A stretch of 64,000 nt of DNA from Nitrosomonadales bacterium (GTDB taxonomy: Bacteria; Pseudomonadota; Gammaproteobacteria; Burkholderiales; Gallionellaceae): NCBI GenBank assembly GCA_016208015.1, contig JACQYW010000003.1, positions 1-64,000 of the forward strand, read 5' to 3'. The notes under the pieces are model-generated. The model saw only the letters and a list, made by a program, of their open reading frames with translations, searched no databases and had not been told where the DNA came from. Positions 45,799-54,066 of the stretch are shown one piece after another (position 1 is the first letter of the stretch; the number at the start of each line of letters is the position of its first letter). A program made the translations under genes and the position numbers.

Positions 45799-46695
45799 GT
45801 GAAGTTCTGTACTCATTGTCAATGCAGTTTTTCAAATCAGGACTGGCGCTGCACGCATTGCGATTATTCGCCAAGCGAGCGTGATGGTTTTCTCACCTTT
45901 GCCCCGCAACTTGCCACGCAGAACGACGGTTTCAATCCAAGATTCTTCCAGTTGATGGCAGAAGTTGAGTCTGTGCACTTCTGGTTTGTGTCGCGCAACC
46001 AGATACTTGGGGAGACTTTGCGCAAGCACTTTACTGCTCCGGACAAAGTTCTGGAGATCGGTTGCGGAACAGGATTCGTGCTATCGGGTGTGCGAAAAGT
46101 TTTTCCACAGGCGGAGCTGAGCGCCAGCGATATCTTTACCGAAGGTCTGGGCTATGCCGCACAACGTGTGCCGGATGCCTTCTTGTTCCAGATGGATGCA
46201 CGCTATATCCCATTCCGCGATGAATTCGACTTAATCGGTGCGTTCGATGTACTAGAGCACATCGAAGATGATGAGTCGGTGCTGGCGCAACTGTACCTGG
46301 CATGCAAATCCGGCGGCGGTGTCGCTCTGTCCGTGCCTCAACACCGCTGGATGTGGAGTCGTATGGATGATTTCGCTCATCACAAACGTCGCTACACTCG
46401 CAGCGAATTGATTGCGAAGCTGGAGCGTGCGGGATTCCGGATCGAATACGCCACCTCATTTATTTCGCTGCTGCTGCCCTTGATGCTGGCGGCACGCCTG
46501 CTACGCAAACACGCAGACACCGAGATGAAGGACCAGATGGAGGCGGCCGGACTGTGCATCGGCAAGTTGACCAACAAGATATTGAACATGGTGATGCGGG
46601 TCGAGCGCAGTCTGCTATACATCGGCCTGCGCTTCCCCTTCGGTGGCTCATTGTTGGTGGTCGCCAGAAAACCTGTCCATGTTGAAAGAAATTAG
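45799..46695 (+). CDS. Class I SAM-dependent methyltransferase with N-terminal zinc ribbon
   Basis: 298 residues from a GTG start. The first 25 residues hold CTHC and CTHC pairs (a zinc ribbon). VLEIGCGTGFVLSGV is the SAM loop, LIGAFDVLEHIEDDE the motif near the active site. The C-terminal third has hydrophobic stretches (FISLLLPLMLAARLL and LLYIGLRFPFGGSLLVV), so it may be membrane-bound. It sits between gtrA and a polyprenyl-phosphate sugar transferase, suggesting methylation of a lipid-linked sugar; the substrate is unknown. Confidence 0.85.
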   Translation: MKFCTHCQCSFSNQDWRCTHCDYSPSERDGFLTFAPQLATQNDGFNPRFFQLMAEVESVHFWFVSRNQILGETLRKHFTAPDKVLEIGCGTGFVLSGVRKVFPQAELSASDIFTEGLGYAAQRVPDAFLFQMDARYIPFRDEFDLIGAFDVLEHIEDDESVLAQLYLACKSGGGVALSVPQHRWMWSRMDDFAHHKRRYTRSELIAKLERAGFRIEYATSFISLLLPLMLAARLLRKHADTEMKDQMEAAGLCIGKLTNKILNMVMRVERSLLYIGLRFPFGGSLLVVARKPVHVERN

Positions 46696-46705
46696 AAGAT
46701 ACTCC

Positions 46706-47650
46706 ATGAAACCAAACCCGCCCCATATCTCCGTCGTCGTTCCCGTCTACAAGGCGGAGAACTGTCTCGATGAACTTTATCGCCGCCTCAGGCAGGCACT
46801 GGAAACCATCTCGCCGGAGTTCGAGATCGTGCTGGTCGAAGATTGCGGCGGCGACCGCTCCTGGGAGGTCATCGAACGTCTGGCCGGGCAGGATGCGCGC
46901 GTCAAAGGCATCCAGTTCAGCCGCAACTTCGGCCAGCACTACGGCATCACCGCCGGGCTGGACCATTGCAACGGCGACTGGGTGGTGGTGATGGATTGCG
47001 ATCTACAGGATCGCCCCGAAGAGATACCGCGCTTGTACGCCAAGGCGTTGGAAGGCTACGACATCGTGCTGGCGCTGCGCGGTCAGCGCCAGGATTCGCT
47101 GCTGAAGCGCTTCACCTCCTGGCTGTTCTACAAGCTGTTCAGTTATCTGGCCGACATCGAATACGACGGCGAGAGTGGCAATTTCCGCATCATGTCGCGC
47201 AAGGTAGTGGAGAGCTTCCGCAAGATGCGCGAGCAGCTGCGTTTCTTCGGCGGGCTGGTGCAATGGCTGGGTTTTCCCACCACGGGTATCGAGGTGCAGC
47301 ACGCCGAGCGCCACGAAGGGCAGTCCAGCTATACCTTCGCCAAGCTGTGGAAGCTGGCCACCGAGACCATCATCGCCTATTCCGACAAACCGCTGCGGCT
47401 GGCGGTGCGCTTCGGTTTTCTGATGGCGTTCTTTGCCTTCTGCTACGGGGTCTATACGCTGATACGCGCGATGCTCTTCGATATTCCGATCATGGGCTGG
47501 AGCAGCCTGATCGTTTCGCTGTATTTCATCGGGGGCGTCATCATCGCCCTGCTCGGCATCCTTGGTATCTATCTGGGCAAGACCTTCGACGAGAGCAAGA
47601 AGCGCCCACTCTATATCGTCAGACGGGCGACGTTCGATGAGCATGATTAA
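46706..47650 (+). CDS. GtrB/ArnC-like polyprenyl-phosphate glycosyltransferase (GT2)
   Basis: 314 residues. ISVVVPVYKAENCLDELYRRL and VMDCDLQDRPEEIPRLY (DXD-type) form the GT-A domain; GLVQWLGFPTTGIEV and HEGQSSYTFAKLWKLA are typical of dolichol/undecaprenyl-phosphate sugar synthases. Two C-terminal transmembrane helices (about 235-300) anchor it. Product would be an Und-P-sugar, used by the GT39 enzyme at 48284. The ATG at 46706 is preferred; 46679 is an alternative overlapping the methyltransferase stop. Confidence 0.9.
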   Translation: MKPNPPHISVVVPVYKAENCLDELYRRLRQALETISPEFEIVLVEDCGGDRSWEVIERLAGQDARVKGIQFSRNFGQHYGITAGLDHCNGDWVVVMDCDLQDRPEEIPRLYAKALEGYDIVLALRGQRQDSLLKRFTSWLFYKLFSYLADIEYDGESGNFRIMSRKVVESFRKMREQLRFFGGLVQWLGFPTTGIEVQHAERHEGQSSYTFAKLWKLATETIIAYSDKPLRLAVRFGFLMAFFAFCYGVYTLIRAMLFDIPIMGWSSLIVSLYFIGGVIIALLGILGIYLGKTFDESKKRPLYIVRRATFDEHD

Positions 47651-48323
47651 AGCCACGCCGTGGGACGAGGCGGCCTTCGGCATGCATACCGCCGAGGTCG
47701 TCGAATACAGTGAAGCGGCCCTGCGCGAGGCCGCGCAGACGCCGGGTCATTACACCATCAAGGTCGATCCGCTGGCCGACAAGCAATTGCTGCACAAATA
47801 TGGTTTCTATTATTGCGACACCCTGCTCGAACCGTATTGCACGGCACAGAAACTGCAGCAGCTGTCACAACCGGAAGCGACAGTTTCCAAACAGGCGGAA
47901 TGGGAGGGATTGCTGGCGATCTGCCACGGCGCTTTTGCGCACGGGCGTTTCCATCGCGACTTCAACCTGGATCAGGCACGTGCCGACCTGCGCTACGACA
48001 ACTGGCTGCGCCAGCTCTACGACAAGGGTGCGGTGTACGGTCTGTACTGGAACAGGGAACTGGCCGGATTCATCGCCCATGCCGACAACAATCTGGTATT
48101 GCATGCGGTCGCTGCATCGCAGCGCGGCAAGGGCAGGGCGAAATACTGGTGGAGTGCGGTGAGTGGTGAATTGCTGGCGGCGGGTCATGCCGAAGTGAAG
48201 AGCTCGATCTCCGCCGCCAACCTGGCCGTGCTCAATCTGTACGCCTCACTCGGGTTTTCGTTTCGCCATCCGCTTGATGTCTATCACTGCCTGGTGCAGG
48301 CCGCACCGCGGCAAAGCAGGTAA
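47637..48323 (+). CDS. WecD-like GNAT acetyltransferase (dTDP-fucosamine N-acetyltransferase candidate)
   Basis: About 228 residues. The N-terminal PWDEAAFGMHTAEV resembles WecD (WENAFFG...), followed by a HKYGFYYCDTLLEPY segment and a C-terminal GNAT fold with VAASQRGKGRAKYWWSAV (acetyl-CoA loop) and NLAVLNLYASLGFSFR. WecD acetylates dTDP-4-amino-4,6-dideoxygalactose, and a WecE gene lies 1.4 kb downstream on the other strand, so the pair predicts dTDP-Fuc4NAc. Start may be 47637 or 47643; both overlap the previous gene. Confidence 0.82.
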   Translation: MSMIKATPWDEAAFGMHTAEVVEYSEAALREAAQTPGHYTIKVDPLADKQLLHKYGFYYCDTLLEPYCTAQKLQQLSQPEATVSKQAEWEGLLAICHGAFAHGRFHRDFNLDQARADLRYDNWLRQLYDKGAVYGLYWNRELAGFIAHADNNLVLHAVAASQRGKGRAKYWWSAVSGELLAAGHAEVKSSISAANLAVLNLYASLGFSFRHPLDVYHCLVQAAPRQSR

Positions 48324-49681
48324 AGCTCGTCCCCGCCCAGCTGGTATCTCTTGTACACAGAGCCAAGCGCGTCATCGGCGCTGCGCGCCACCAGGAACCC
48401 GTTTGACCAATCCGCCGCCGGCCATTGCAGGGCGCTAGCAGGCAGGCGGCGCTGGTTCAGATAGGCAGTCACATTCAATCCGGCCGAGCTGACATCCATG
48501 CTGTAGAGCGGTGCACCCTGCGTCAGCGTCAGGATATCGGCGGCGGTCTCGTCGTAGTTCTGTCCGCGGAAGTGGCTCTGGTAGTAAGGGAACAACAGCA
48601 GCGCCACCGCGAACTTGAGTACCAGCATGGCAACGATCCAGTTGCGCGCGAGCACGAGCGCGGCATCGCCCGATCGCCAGACGATGCGCGCGGCGACCAG
48701 GGCGAACAGCGGGTACAGCGGCATCAGGTAACGCATGCCGCCGCGCGGCGAGATCCAGTAGGGCAGGAAATTCAGCAGCGCGATGGCGCAGGCGGTGAGG
48801 AACAACACGCGCTCCGCCGGGCTTTCTTCCTTCCGGTTGCGCTTGCGCAGCCACAGATAGATCGCCAGCAGGGTCAGCGGCGACAGCCACAGCAGCACTT
48901 CGAGCGGGAATGAAGCCAGCCGGGTCAGATATTCCACCAAGCTGGGATTATCGAGCTTGTGCGTCAGCTCTCCGAACATGCGTTGCTGTTGCGCCGCGCC
49001 TCCCGGGATGGACGCGTACCAGATGAACAACCCGCAGAACGTCACTGCCAGCACGGGCAGAGTGCGCCAGCCCAGCAGGAAACGGCGCTGGCCGGGCTCG
49101 AACAGCAATACGAACAGCGCGCCGCCGTAGAAGATGTAGGCGGTGATCGCTTTGCTCAGGAAGGCGCAGGTGATCAGCACACCGGACAAAACGATCAGCG
49201 CAAGGCGTTTCTCGCGCGCGCCTACCCACAGCGTCGCGATGGCGGCGAAGATGAACAAAGCGAACAACGGATCGACGTAGCTCAGCCAGCCGTGATACAG
49301 CAGCAGGTCGGCCATGCAGAGATAACCGACGGCGGTGAACGCGGCGAAGGTCTTGTCGCGGAACAGCCGCTGCACCAGCCAGGCCAGAATCAGTGCGGTC
49401 GCCAGCGTGAACGAGATGGTGAGGATACGCGCGACGATGAGTACATGCTCCCAGCCGGCCAGCGCCGCGAACGGCATGATCAGCCAGTTGAACAGCGGGT
49501 TGTGCATCTGGTCGTTCCCGTACAGATACTGCTTCAGCCAGGTGCCCTGTTCCCACATCTCTTGCGACACGATGGGAAAGATCGCTTCTTCACCGACATA
49601 GTAGAAGCCGATGGTGGGGATGAAGCTCGCTGCCGCGATGAGGAACAGGGCCCACCAGGGCTTGGTCTGCGGAGTGAACAT
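48284..49681 (-). CDS. GT39/ArnT-like membrane glycosyltransferase
   Basis: 465 residues with about 11-12 transmembrane helices. The first periplasmic loop has YYVGEEAIFPIVSQEMWEQG and NPLFNWLIMPFAAL, the acidic active-site arrangement of ArnT/PMT-type enzymes that use polyprenyl-phosphate sugars. A C-terminal soluble tail contains YQLGGDELYLLC. The start at 49681 lies 4 bp from the wecE stop, so the two are cotranscribed. It converges on the WecD-like gene with a 40-bp overlap. Likely adds a sugar to LPS on the periplasmic face. Confidence 0.88.
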   Translation of the reverse strand: MFTPQTKPWWALFLIAAASFIPTIGFYYVGEEAIFPIVSQEMWEQGTWLKQYLYGNDQMHNPLFNWLIMPFAALAGWEHVLIVARILTISFTLATALILAWLVQRLFRDKTFAAFTAVGYLCMADLLLYHGWLSYVDPLFALFIFAAIATLWVGAREKRLALIVLSGVLITCAFLSKAITAYIFYGGALFVLLFEPGQRRFLLGWRTLPVLAVTFCGLFIWYASIPGGAAQQQRMFGELTHKLDNPSLVEYLTRLASFPLEVLLWLSPLTLLAIYLWLRKRNRKEESPAERVLFLTACAIALLNFLPYWISPRGGMRYLMPLYPLFALVAARIVWRSGDAALVLARNWIVAMLVLKFAVALLLFPYYQSHFRGQNYDETAADILTLTQGAPLYSMDVSSAGLNVTAYLNQRRLPASALQWPAADWSNGFLVARSADDALGSVYKRYQLGGDELYLLCRGAACTRQ

Positions 49682-49685
49682 AAGG

Positions 49686-50813
49686 CTAGGCGAAGAAATC
49701 CCGGATCGCGGCACTGATGCGCATCACATCGGCATCGTCCATCTCGTAATGCAGCGGCAGGCGCAGCAGGCGCTCGTTCAGATCGTCGGTCACCTGCATG
49801 CTGCCGCTGACGCGGCCGTACTTGCGTCCGGCGGGCGACGAGTGCAACGGCACGTAATGGAATACCGGATTGATGCCCTGCGCCTTGAGGTGGGCGATCA
49901 GCGCGGTGCGCGTGGCGAGGCTGTCGAGCAGCATGTAGTACATGTGGCCGTTGCTGTCGGCGTCGAAACGCGGCAGGCGCAGCTTGCCGGCCTGCTCCAG
50001 CGGCGCCAGTTGTTCGGCATAGGCGGAGCAGATGCGGCAGCGCTGGGCGGTGATCTCGCCGGCGCGTTCCAGCTGTGCGTAGAGGAAGGAACTGACCAGT
50101 TCGCTCGGCAGGTAGGAAGAACCGATGTCCACCCAGGTATATTTGTCCACCTCGCCGCGGAAGAACTGGCTGCGGTTGGTGCCTTTTTCGCGGATGACTT
50201 CGGCGCGCTCGAAAAAGCGCTCATCGTTGATGAGCAGCGCGCCGCCTTCGCCGCTGATGATGTTCTTGGTCTCGTGGAAGCTCAGGCAGCCGAAATGGCC
50301 GATGGTGCCGAGCGCCTTGCCCTTGTAAGTGGAGAGCAACGCCTGCGCGGCGTCCTCCACCACCAGCAGTTTGTGGCGCTGTGCGATGTCCATGATGGCG
50401 TCCATCTCGCACGGCACGCCGGCGTAATGCACCGGCACGATGGCGCGCGTCTTTGGCGTGATGGCGGCCTCGATCAGCTTCTCGTCGATGTTCAGCGTGT
50501 CCGGACGGATATCCACGAACACCGGCACGGCGCCGCGCAGGGCAAAGGCGTTGGCGGTGGAGACGAATGTGTAGGACGGCAGGATGACTTCATCGCCGGG
50601 TTGCAGATCGCACAGGATGGCGGACATCTCCAGCGCGGCGGTGCAGGAATGGGTGAGCAGCGCCTTGCGGCAATGCATTTTTTCCTCGAACCAGCGGTTG
50701 CACAATTTGGTGTAATGCCCATCGCCCGAGAGATGACCGCGGGAAACGGCATCGGCGATCAGCGAGAGTTCACGGCCGATGATGAACGGTTTGTTGAACG
50801 GGATCGGTTTCAT
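49686..50813 (-). CDS. wecE: dTDP-4-amino-4,6-dideoxygalactose transaminase
   Basis: 375 residues. The PLP lysine is K183 in [15 protein letters not shown] and the aspartate D154 in [25 protein letters not shown]. Long stretches such as [29 protein letters not shown] and [20 protein letters not shown] match E. coli WecE closely. It aminates dTDP-4-keto-6-deoxyglucose at C4. ATG at 50813 is used; a TTG precedes it. Confidence 0.95.
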   Translation of the reverse strand: MKPIPFNKPFIIGRELSLIADAVSRGHLSGDGHYTKLCNRWFEEKMHCRKALLTHSCTAALEMSAILCDLQPGDEVILPSYTFVSTANAFALRGAVPVFVDIRPDTLNIDEKLIEAAITPKTRAIVPVHYAGVPCEMDAIMDIAQRHKLLVVEDAAQALLSTYKGKALGTIGHFGCLSFHETKNIISGEGGALLINDERFFERAEVIREKGTNRSQFFRGEVDKYTWVDIGSSYLPSELVSSFLYAQLERAGEITAQRCRICSAYAEQLAPLEQAGKLRLPRFDADSNGHMYYMLLDSLATRTALIAHLKAQGINPVFHYVPLHSSPAGRKYGRVSGSMQVTDDLNERLLRLPLHYEMDDADVMRISAAIRDFFA

Positions 50814-50889
50814 CAAGATTCAAAAGAATTCTGGTAGTGTTGAGCCTGCGTGCGGGACGTATTGTACAGGCATCAAACGGGGACAGGGC

Positions 50890-51711
50890 ATGGCGACTTA
50901 CGCGATAGGCGACATTCAGGGCTGCTACAACGAACTCCGGCAACTGTTGGAGCAGATACGCTTCGATCCGGCGCAGGACAAGCTCTGGTTCGTCGGCGAC
51001 CTGGTCAATCGCGGCCCCGGTTCGCTGGAGGTGTTGCGGCTGGTGAGGTCGCTGGGCGACAGCGCCATCACTGTGCTCGGCAACCACGACCTGCATCTGG
51101 TCGCGGTGGATGCGGGCATCGGCCAACTGCACCGCAGCGACACCCTCGATAGCATTCTCGCCGCCCCCGACCGCAAGGAGCTGCTGCATTGGCTGCGCCG
51201 GCAGAAGCTGGCCCATTTCGAGAACGGCCACCTGCTGGTGCACGCCGGAGTGTTGCCGGGCTGGACCGCAGAGCAGGCCGTTGAACTGGCCCATGAGGTG
51301 GAGGACACCCTGCGCGGCGATGCCTATATGGATTTCATCGCGCACATGTACGGCAACAACCCGCAAGGATGGGACGAAGAATTGAGTGGCTACAAACGCC
51401 AGCGCGTCATCGTCAACGCGTTCACGCGCCTGCGCATCTGCACGCCGCAGGGCGAGATGGAATTCAAGTTCAAGGGTGAAGTGGAGAACATCCCGGAAGG
51501 CTATCTGCCGTGGTTCGGGGTGCCCAAACGCAAGAGCCGCGACACCACCGTCATTTTCGGACACTGGTCGGCGCTGGGCCTGGTGCACAAGAAGCGCCTC
51601 ATTGCGCTGGATACCGGATGCCTATGGGGCGGCCCGATGACCGCCATCCGGCTGGAAGACCGGCAGCTCTTTCAGGTGAGCTGTAGCAATCCGGTGGCGA
51701 AACACTGGTGA
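50890..51711 (+). CDS. apaH: Symmetrical bis(5'-nucleosyl)-tetraphosphatase
   Basis: Hydrolyses Ap4A to two ADP. 273 residues with the metallophosphatase motifs GDIQGCY (7-13), GDLVNRGP (36-43) and GNHD (64-67), and the ApaH-specific [25 protein letters not shown] segment. The ATG at 50890 follows CAGGG by 1-6 nt; upstream in-frame ATGs lack family sequence. It marks the right border of the polysaccharide locus, divergent from wecE by 76 bp. Confidence 0.95.
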   Translation: MATYAIGDIQGCYNELRQLLEQIRFDPAQDKLWFVGDLVNRGPGSLEVLRLVRSLGDSAITVLGNHDLHLVAVDAGIGQLHRSDTLDSILAAPDRKELLHWLRRQKLAHFENGHLLVHAGVLPGWTAEQAVELAHEVEDTLRGDAYMDFIAHMYGNNPQGWDEELSGYKRQRVIVNAFTRLRICTPQGEMEFKFKGEVENIPEGYLPWFGVPKRKSRDTTVIFGHWSALGLVHKKRLIALDTGCLWGGPMTAIRLEDRQLFQVSCSNPVAKHW

Positions 51712-51737
51712 TTCTGGTTTTTTGAAACCGGGGTCGC

Positions 51738-51998
51738 TCAGTAGCGGCGTTTTTGCTGCGGAACGTAAGGACCGCGCGTCTCGATGTGACGGAACGTGAT
51801 GCGTCCCTTGCTCAGATCGTAAGGCGATAGTTCCAGCGACACTTTGTCGCCCGCGATGATGCGGATGTGGTTCTTCTTCATCTTGCCCGCGCTGTACGCG
51901 ATGAGCTTGTGGCCGTTTTCCAGCGTCACGCGGTAGCGCGAGTCCGGTAAAACTTCATCCACAACGCCGTCCATCTCAAGCAATTCTTCTTTGGCCAT
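51738..51998 (-). CDS. infA: Translation initiation factor IF-1
   Basis: 86 residues of S1/OB fold. The sequence EGVV-like [23 protein letters not shown] and [29 protein letters not shown] matches IF-1; the tail [14 protein letters not shown] extends beyond the 72-residue E. coli protein, as in many betaproteobacterial second copies of infA. It lies behind the cold-shock gene but after a terminator, so it may have its own promoter or depend on read-through. Confidence 0.95.
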   Translation of the reverse strand: MAKEELLEMDGVVDEVLPDSRYRVTLENGHKLIAYSAGKMKKNHIRIIAGDKVSLELSPYDLSKGRITFRHIETRGPYVPQQKRRY

Positions 51999-52020
51999 GA
52001 CTATGTATTCCAGTAATAAG

Positions 52021-52045
52021 TAAAAAAGCCCGGCAAAAGCCGGGC
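52021..52045 (-). terminator. Rho-independent terminator after the cold-shock gene
   Basis: GCCCGGC (52028-52034), loop AAAA, GCCGGGC (52039-52045). Read on the minus strand the stem is followed by a TTTTTT tract, so it ends transcripts coming from the cold-shock gene before infA. Confidence 0.85.
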
Positions 52046-52095
52046 CTTTCCGGCAGGACTGATGGCACGAATCGCTGCCATGCCTGCCTGTCCGA

Positions 52096-52302
52096 TCACT
52101 CCGCTGCGCGGATGTTCGATGCTTGCTGACCTTTGGGGCCGGCAGTGACGTCGAAGCTGACTTGCTGACCTTCGGTCAGGGTCTTGAAACCCGAGCTCTG
52201 GATCGCGGAAAAGTGAGCGAAGAGGTCATCGCCGCCGTTGGACGGGGTGATGAAGCCGAAGCCCTTGGAATCGTTGAACCACTTAACTGTACCTGTTGCC
52301 AT
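52096..52302 (-). CDS. Cold-shock domain protein (CspA family)
   Basis: 68 residues. RNP1 KGFGFI and RNP2 [12 protein letters not shown]-binding motifs are intact. The ATG at 52302 has AGGAGA 7 nt upstream; a longer frame to 52344 is not supported. It binds single-stranded RNA or DNA and keeps RNA unfolded in the cold or on growth resumption. A long leader (over 200 nt if the promoter at 52533-52562 is right) is usual in this family. Confidence 0.95.
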   Translation of the reverse strand: MATGTVKWFNDSKGFGFITPSNGGDDLFAHFSAIQSSGFKTLTEGQQVSFDVTAGPKGQQASNIRAAE

Positions 52303-52527
52303 GATGAATCTCCTTATAAACAAACAAGTGGGACGAAGCCCCACACTAGGGCGATGGTCAAGACGGCAAGAAGATGAAGGAAGGATTACCGCAGAATACG
52401 GAGACTAACCAGACAACTACAACAGAACTTGAGAATCGCGGGCGGCACTATGTACCGGATCGGTCGGAATAGCAAATAAAATTACAGGTAACGGTCCGGG
52501 CGCAGCAAACATGCAGATTCGTCCGGC

Positions 52528-52556
52528 TTGACAATATAAGCGATTAATAATATTCT
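52528..52556 (+). promoter_or_regulatory. Promoter of the predicted small RNA
   Basis: Consensus -35 TTGACA (52528-52533), 17-bp spacer, -10 TATTCT (52551-52556, 4 of 6 matches). The start would be near 52562-52563, exactly where the first perfect hairpin begins. The remaining gap 52303-52527 shows nothing else that I recognise on the plus strand. Confidence 0.7.
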
Positions 52557-52562
52557 AATCAA
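52533..52562 (-). promoter_or_regulatory. Candidate cold-shock gene promoter, divergent and overlapping
   Basis: On the minus strand TTGATT (52557-52562) and TATATT (52533-52538) are 18 bp apart. Transcription would start near 52526, giving a leader of about 220 nt before the cold-shock ATG. It overlaps the opposite promoter at 52528-52556, so the two units would compete for polymerase. Confidence 0.45.
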
Positions 52563-52671
52563 CAGTGGCGTGAGCCACTGCATGTTTCTCCTCCCTGAGC
52601 ATGCGGTCTTAACTCCCCCTTGTGTTAAGACATTTGCCCCTGAGCCGTGTGGTTCAGGGGCTTTTTCTTTT
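52563..52671 (+). ncRNA. Predicted small RNA with two C-rich (anti-Shine-Dalgarno) loops
   Basis: About 109 nt made almost entirely of four consecutive hairpins. Hairpin 1: CAGTGGC-GTGA-GCCACTG (52563-52580). Hairpin 2: CATG stem (52581-52584 with 52600-52603) and a 15-nt loop containing TCTCCTCCC. Hairpin 3: GTCTTAA (52606-52612) and TTAAGAC (52625-52631) with loop CTCCCCCTTGTG. Hairpin 4 is the terminator. There is a TTGACA promoter upstream and no ribosome site or open frame of note. C-rich exposed loops are how many base-pairing sRNAs block ribosome sites of their targets. I do not recognise it as a named family; a betaproteobacterial or anti-SD sRNA family is possible. Confidence 0.8.
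52636..52671 (+). terminator. Rho-independent terminator of the small RNA
   Basis: GCCCCTGA (52636-52643) pairs with TCAGGGGC (52654-52661), loop of 9-10 nt, followed by TTTTTCTTTT. No T tract follows on the other strand, so it serves the plus-strand transcript and not the convergent kinase gene. Confidence 0.9.
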
Positions 52672-52694
52672 GGGCAAGCAGCAGGGTCGCAAAG

Positions 52695-53582
52695 TCAGCA
52701 TGCGCTAGCGAGCAACCTTGACATCACTTGTTCCGCCTGCCCCGTATATCCGCCGCCGAACAGATTGGCATGGTTGAGGATGTGATAGAGGTTGTACAGG
52801 TCGCGGCGGGCAGCATAGCCCCTGTCCGGCGGCCATGCCTTGCGATAGGCGGCGTAGAAGATCTCCGGATAGCCGCCGAAAAGCTCGGTCATGGCAAGAT
52901 CGCATTCGCGGTCGCCGTAATAGACGGCGGGATCGAAGATCGTCGGGGTGCCGTCGGCGAGGAAGGCATGATTGCCGCCCCACAGGTCGCCGTGCAGCAG
53001 CGAGGGTTGCGGCGTGTACCCGGAGAAAAAGGCGGGCAGGGCGTCCAGCAATTCAGCCCCCATCTTCTGCAGTTCGCCGCCGTGGCCGTTCTCGGCCGCG
53101 AGGCGCAACTGAAAGCCCAAACGTTGCTCGCGCCAGAACGTGACCCAGTCGTCGGTCCATTTGTTCGGCTGTGCCGTGGTGCCAATGAAATTGTCCTGAT
53201 CGAAGCCGAAGCGTTTGTTCGTAGAGCGATGCAGGGCGGCAAGCTGTTCACCAAGCAGCCGCGCATCGCCGCGCGAACTCAACTCCAAATATTCCAGCAC
53301 CAGATAGCTCCGTCCTTCCATGATGCCGTGGGCGACGGGGCGCGGCACGCGCAGGGTGTTCGTCGCGGCGATGGCGGTCAGCCCGGTTGCTTCGGCGACG
53401 AACATGGCGTGATGGCGGGCATCGTTGAGCTTGAGGAAGTAGCGCGTGCCGTCGGCATCCTCGATGCGCGACGATTCATTGATGCTGCCGCCGCCGACCG
53501 GTGCCGTGTGGTGCAGTTTGAACTGGCGCTGTGTGGCAGCGCTGATGACGGCGGAGAGATGGGTGGTGAGTTTCGCCTTCAC
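52695..53582 (-). CDS. Fructosamine/ketosamine kinase family protein
   Basis: 295 residues. Kinase features: YFLKL with the ATP lysine (K51), catalytic LHGDLWGGNHAF (196-207) and metal-binding IFDPAVYYGDRECDLAM (215-231). The family phosphorylates protein-bound or free fructosamines and ribulosamines for deglycation. The frame continues 4 bp into the VOC gene (ATGA overlap). Confidence 0.93.
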   Translation of the reverse strand: MKAKLTTHLSAVISAATQRQFKLHHTAPVGGGSINESSRIEDADGTRYFLKLNDARHHAMFVAEATGLTAIAATNTLRVPRPVAHGIMEGRSYLVLEYLELSSRGDARLLGEQLAALHRSTNKRFGFDQDNFIGTTAQPNKWTDDWVTFWREQRLGFQLRLAAENGHGGELQKMGAELLDALPAFFSGYTPQPSLLHGDLWGGNHAFLADGTPTIFDPAVYYGDRECDLAMTELFGGYPEIFYAAYRKAWPPDRGYAARRDLYNLYHILNHANLFGGGYTGQAEQVMSRLLASAC

Positions 53583-54016
53583 GCCTTGAATCGCAGATCG
53601 CCATGCTCGCTGAAATCGAACATCGGCCCCCAGGCCACTTCCCAGTAATGCCCGTCCGGGTCGGTGAAGTAGCCGCTGTAGCCGCCCCAGAACGTGTCCT
53701 GCGGCGCTTTGGCGATGTGTGCGCCCGCATCGGCCGCGCGCGCGAAGATGCTCATGATCTCGTCCTTGCTGCGCGCGTTATACGCCAGAGTGAAACCCCG
53801 GAACGTTCCCGCGGCGGGCAGCGTCACTTCTTCGCCGATATCCTCGGCGAGCTTGTCCAGCGGGTAGAGCGAGAGCCACACAGCGGGCAGCGGGATGAAA
53901 GTGACCCCTTCGTTCTCGGTGACGGGCGGAGTGGAGAATATCTCGCGGTAGAAGGCGGTGGAACGGGCGAGGTCGGACACGCCGAGGGTGATGACGGTCA
54001 TGCGCGGGATCTTCAT
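53579..54016 (-). CDS. VOC (glyoxalase/bleomycin-resistance) superfamily protein
   Basis: 145 residues. VITLGVSDLARSTAFYREIF starts the first beta-alpha-beta-beta-beta module; YFTDPDGHYWEVAWGP near the end holds the metal-site Glu. AAAGGAGG lies 5 nt before the ATG at 54016. Members bind metals and act as dioxygenases, epimerases or resistance proteins; no specific reaction can be assigned. Coupled to the kinase gene. Confidence 0.9.
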   Translation of the reverse strand: MKIPRMTVITLGVSDLARSTAFYREIFSTPPVTENEGVTFIPLPAVWLSLYPLDKLAEDIGEEVTLPAAGTFRGFTLAYNARSKDEIMSIFARAADAGAHIAKAPQDTFWGGYSGYFTDPDGHYWEVAWGPMFDFSEHGDLRFKA

Positions 54017-54066
54017 GCTGCCTCCTTTTTTTGTCATGCCCGGAGAGGGCATGACAGGGTCCGAGG

